A DNA stretch of 64,000 nt from UBA6168 sp041752395 (GTDB lineage: Bacteria; Bacteroidota; Bacteroidia; Chitinophagales; Saprospiraceae): positions 11,750 to 75,749 of the forward strand of contig JBGSWN010000247.1 of NCBI GenBank assembly GCA_041752395.1, read 5' to 3'. The position numbers were made by a program, and so were the translations under genes. Positions 62,226 through 64,000 of this stretch are shown in pieces (position 1 is the first letter of the stretch; each line of letters begins with the position of its first letter). A model generated the notes under the pieces. That model ran no database searches. It worked only from the letters and a program-made list of their open reading frames with translations, and was not told the DNA's origin.

Positions 62226-63074
62226 TCATTCCAATTTAATGGACACCACATAAAACGCATTGGTTAGCTGGTTGTCAATCTTTGTACGCATCACGTCGGG
62301 GGTGTCATTTTTGAAATCTATATCCGAGAATAACACAGCATAGTTTAAACCAACAACCAACTTTATGTTGAAACCCCTCTCGATGGAAACTGGTTGTGAA
62401 AAAACGAGTGAAATTTGTTTTGGGTCATGAAAACGAAAATCAATCGGGGCGGTATCTTCCAAGGTATCTGGCCTGAAAATCAAGTGATTGGGGATGATTC
62501 CGGTGATGGAATCGTAGCTCAGGGTATCGTTTTTCACAAAAAGCACATTCCCCGTTTTTACCGAGTCAATTTGAACTTGGTCCAGCACAATCTGCGAAAC
62601 CCCGAGCGTGAATTTCACCCCAGAGAACAGACCGACGGCCTTCACTGTCCCAAGGTTTGCCGCCTGAAAAATGTCCCGGTCGTGTTTTGAAAAATTGTTT
62701 TCCAGAAAAATGGAGTCCATCGTTTTGGTGGGCAACCAAACAGAGTCAAGCACGCCGAACTCCATGCCATCTTCCCGAATCAATTTCAAATCTGAAGCAA
62801 AAAAACGCCCTAGGTCTAGGAAAAAAAAGTCGTTGGAATCAAGCAGGGACTGGTATTTCGTTGCATATTTCACCCCAAAAAGTGAGTCTGGTTTGACTGG
62901 ATTGGATATTAAATGCTGGAACTGCAAGGAAAGCTTCGGGTATTTGCAGCAAGCAGGACAAAGGTCATCGGCGCTGGCGTCGTAGTTGGTTGCATCAAGG
63001 TCAAGACAACCACTTTTTGGCTCATAGCAGCCAGTCAACAACATTAAGATTGGTAAGAAAAAATAGAATCGCAC
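62226..63074 (-). CDS. MbnP-like lipoprotein of unknown role
   Basis: 282 residues. The N-terminal lipobox ends MLLTGC (about Cys16). A Cys-rich head, CLDLDATNYDASADDLCPACC, follows directly, a common motif of Bacteroidota surface lipoproteins. The rest is beta-rich; LSLQFQHLISN (about 49-59), a FFFLDLGRFFASDLKLIREDG block and FKLVVGLNYAV-like text resemble the MbnP layout, where FFVSNI-type text holds the same place. It lacks the HFW tryptophan region. It is the first gene of the operon with MbnP and the MauG-type enzyme. An MbnP-related second partner or a lipid-anchored accessory is likely; family is not certain. Confidence 0.65.
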   Translation of the reverse strand: MRFYFFLPILMLLTGCYEPKSGCLDLDATNYDASADDLCPACCKYPKLSLQFQHLISNPVKPDSLFGVKYATKYQSLLDSNDFFFLDLGRFFASDLKLIREDGMEFGVLDSVWLPTKTMDSIFLENNFSKHDRDIFQAANLGTVKAVGLFSGVKFTLGVSQIVLDQVQIDSVKTGNVLFVKNDTLSYDSITGIIPNHLIFRPDTLEDTAPIDFRFHDPKQISLVFSQPVSIERGFNIKLVVGLNYAVLFSDIDFKNDTPDVMRTKIDNQLTNAFYVVSIKLE

Positions 63075-63181
63075 GTCGTGTTGTTTTTCTCATTTTACCC
63101 AAAATGACTCGGTGGGTAAGGTTAAAATTTCGGGTTTCGACTATTCACCCCCAGAAACCTTAAACCAAAAACCTTAAACCG

Positions 63182-64000
63182 TCACACTCTCATTTTCGAC
63201 CGTTTCACCAGCCAAGCCTGCAAAATTGGTCGGAAACCCTCGTTGATGTCAGCCTCTACAAAGTCCACTTTGTACTGCATGCACTTCATCCGAAGCTCCT
63301 CCTTGAAAGCTGCCACTTGCCTCACGTAGTTTTCCTTGACTTGGTTGGGTTGCAGCCGAAGTTCTTGCCCAGTTTCCATGTCAATGAAAAGGTAAGGCCG
63401 ATTTTCATATTCAAAATCAATCTCCAAGCGCTTGTCCACCGTGTGGAAAAGAATGACCTCGTGCTTGGCATGTTTTAAGTGCTGAAGTGCCGAAAAAAGC
63501 GCCTCCGAATTGTCGGAATGCTCGAACATATCGCTGAAAATCACCACCAGCGAACGTTTGTGGATGCTCTCCGCAATTTGGTGCAGGGCCTTCGCCGCCG
63601 AGGTCGAGCGGTTGTGTTCTGGATTTTCGATGAGCTGTTGGAGGTAGGTCAACAGCAGGCGATAATGCGACGTTGCGGCCTTGCAGCGGGTGTGCATTTT
63701 CACCGAATCGTCAAAAATCGTGAGGCCGAAAGCATCCCTTTGCTTCATCAGCAAGTTCATCAGCGAGGCAGCAGCGAGGGCTGAAAAACGGAGCTTGTTG
63801 GTGTAATTCTCGCCCTCTTTTGTCACTTCCGGGAAGTACATCGAAGAACTGGAATCCACCACGATTTGGCAGCGCAGGTTGGTTTCTTCCTCGAATTTTT
63901 TGGTGTACATCCGGTCGGTGCGGGCAAATACTTTCCAGTCAATGTCCTTCGTCGCTTCGCCGGGGTTGTAGAGGCGGTGCTCCGCAAACTCGACGGAAAA
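63182..64000 (-). CDS. DUF58-domain protein, 5' part cut by window edge
   Basis: The frame is open to the right edge: codons before the Met at 63910 read VEFAEHRLYNPGEATKDIDW and then KVFARTDRMYTKKF, which is the core DUF58 signature. The 273 visible residues hold the VWA-like segment (LRCQIVVDSSSSMYFP, LTIFDDSVKM, VIFSDMFEHSDN) to the end. DUF58 proteins work with MoxR ATPases and BatA-type proteins in envelope-linked assembly; a BatA-type gene stands 43 kb to the left. The DSSSS motif is a metal-binding VWA site. The start codon lies outside the window. Confidence 0.9.
   Translation of the reverse strand, partial: FSVEFAEHRLYNPGEATKDIDWKVFARTDRMYTKKFEEETNLRCQIVVDSSSSMYFPEVTKEGENYTNKLRFSALAAASLMNLLMKQRDAFGLTIFDDSVKMHTRCKAATSHYRLLLTYLQQLIENPEHNRSTSAAKALHQIAESIHKRSLVVIFSDMFEHSDNSEALFSALQHLKHAKHEVILFHTVDKRLEIDFEYENRPYLFIDMETGQELRLQPNQVKENYVRQVAAFKEELRMKCMQYKVDFVEADINEGFRPILQAWLVKRSKMRV

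Overview
The window comes from a member of the Bacteroidota, most likely a saprospiria-like environmental lineage; the order is a guess. Support for the phylum: a type IX secretion sorting domain at the left edge, a SusC/SusD/SusE outer-membrane cluster, type III glutamine synthetase, several TonB-linked barrels, WG-repeat and MbnP-family proteins, a tRNA without an encoded CCA, and promoters of the Bacteroidota form (TTG, 17-21 bases, TAnnTTTG). Nothing looks like phage, plasmid or an intact insertion sequence. It reads as chromosome with many single-gene units and one probable defence/conflict island.

Layout. 1-9.4 kb: end of a T9SS-secreted protein, a stand-alone RluA N-terminal-type protein, glnN, a planctomycete-type PSCyt1/DUF1549/DUF1553 protein with its DUF1501 partner and a CBS protein between them, then a SnoaL-like/GNAT pair. 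9.5-17 kb: a glycan-uptake locus on the minus strand (susC, susD, susE) with a divergent AraC-type regulator; the SusD carries two inserted SusE/F-like binding modules. 17-25 kb: glycosyltransferase, SnoaL-like lipoprotein, BatA-type membrane protein, a CotH-like protein and a TonB-dependent barrel. 25-26.5 kb: methylmalonyl-CoA epimerase and TsaC/Sua5, the latter with a heptanucleotide repeat inside its frame.

26.5-32.7 kb: four minus-strand genes in transcription order: a protein joining an effector-associated-like domain through a membrane helix to a TonB C-terminal domain, a bacterial dynamin-like GTPase, a putative PD-(D/E)XK nuclease and an Eco57I-type adenine methyltransferase. This is the best candidate for an undescribed system. 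32.8-38.5 kb: rlmN, groES-groEL, an HMG-CoA synthase and a WbqC-family protein. 38.6-40.3 kb: a patatin-like lipase divergent from a SLATT/DUF4231 two-helix membrane protein, a second possible conflict module.

40.3-54 kb: an outer-membrane protein, a PfkB kinase, tRNA-Asn, a very large WG-repeat protein, a fumarylacetoacetase-family enzyme, a Uma2-family nuclease, transketolase, a cupin protein, a DMT transporter, a VWA protein and an acyl-CoA thioesterase. 54-64 kb: TamB-like protein, a secreted endonuclease/exonuclease/phosphatase, a MbnH/MauG-type dihaem peroxidase with its MbnP partner and a further MbnP-like lipoprotein, and the 3' part of a DUF58 gene running off the right edge.

All assignments rest on reading the sequence and on recalled family signatures; no database search was run.
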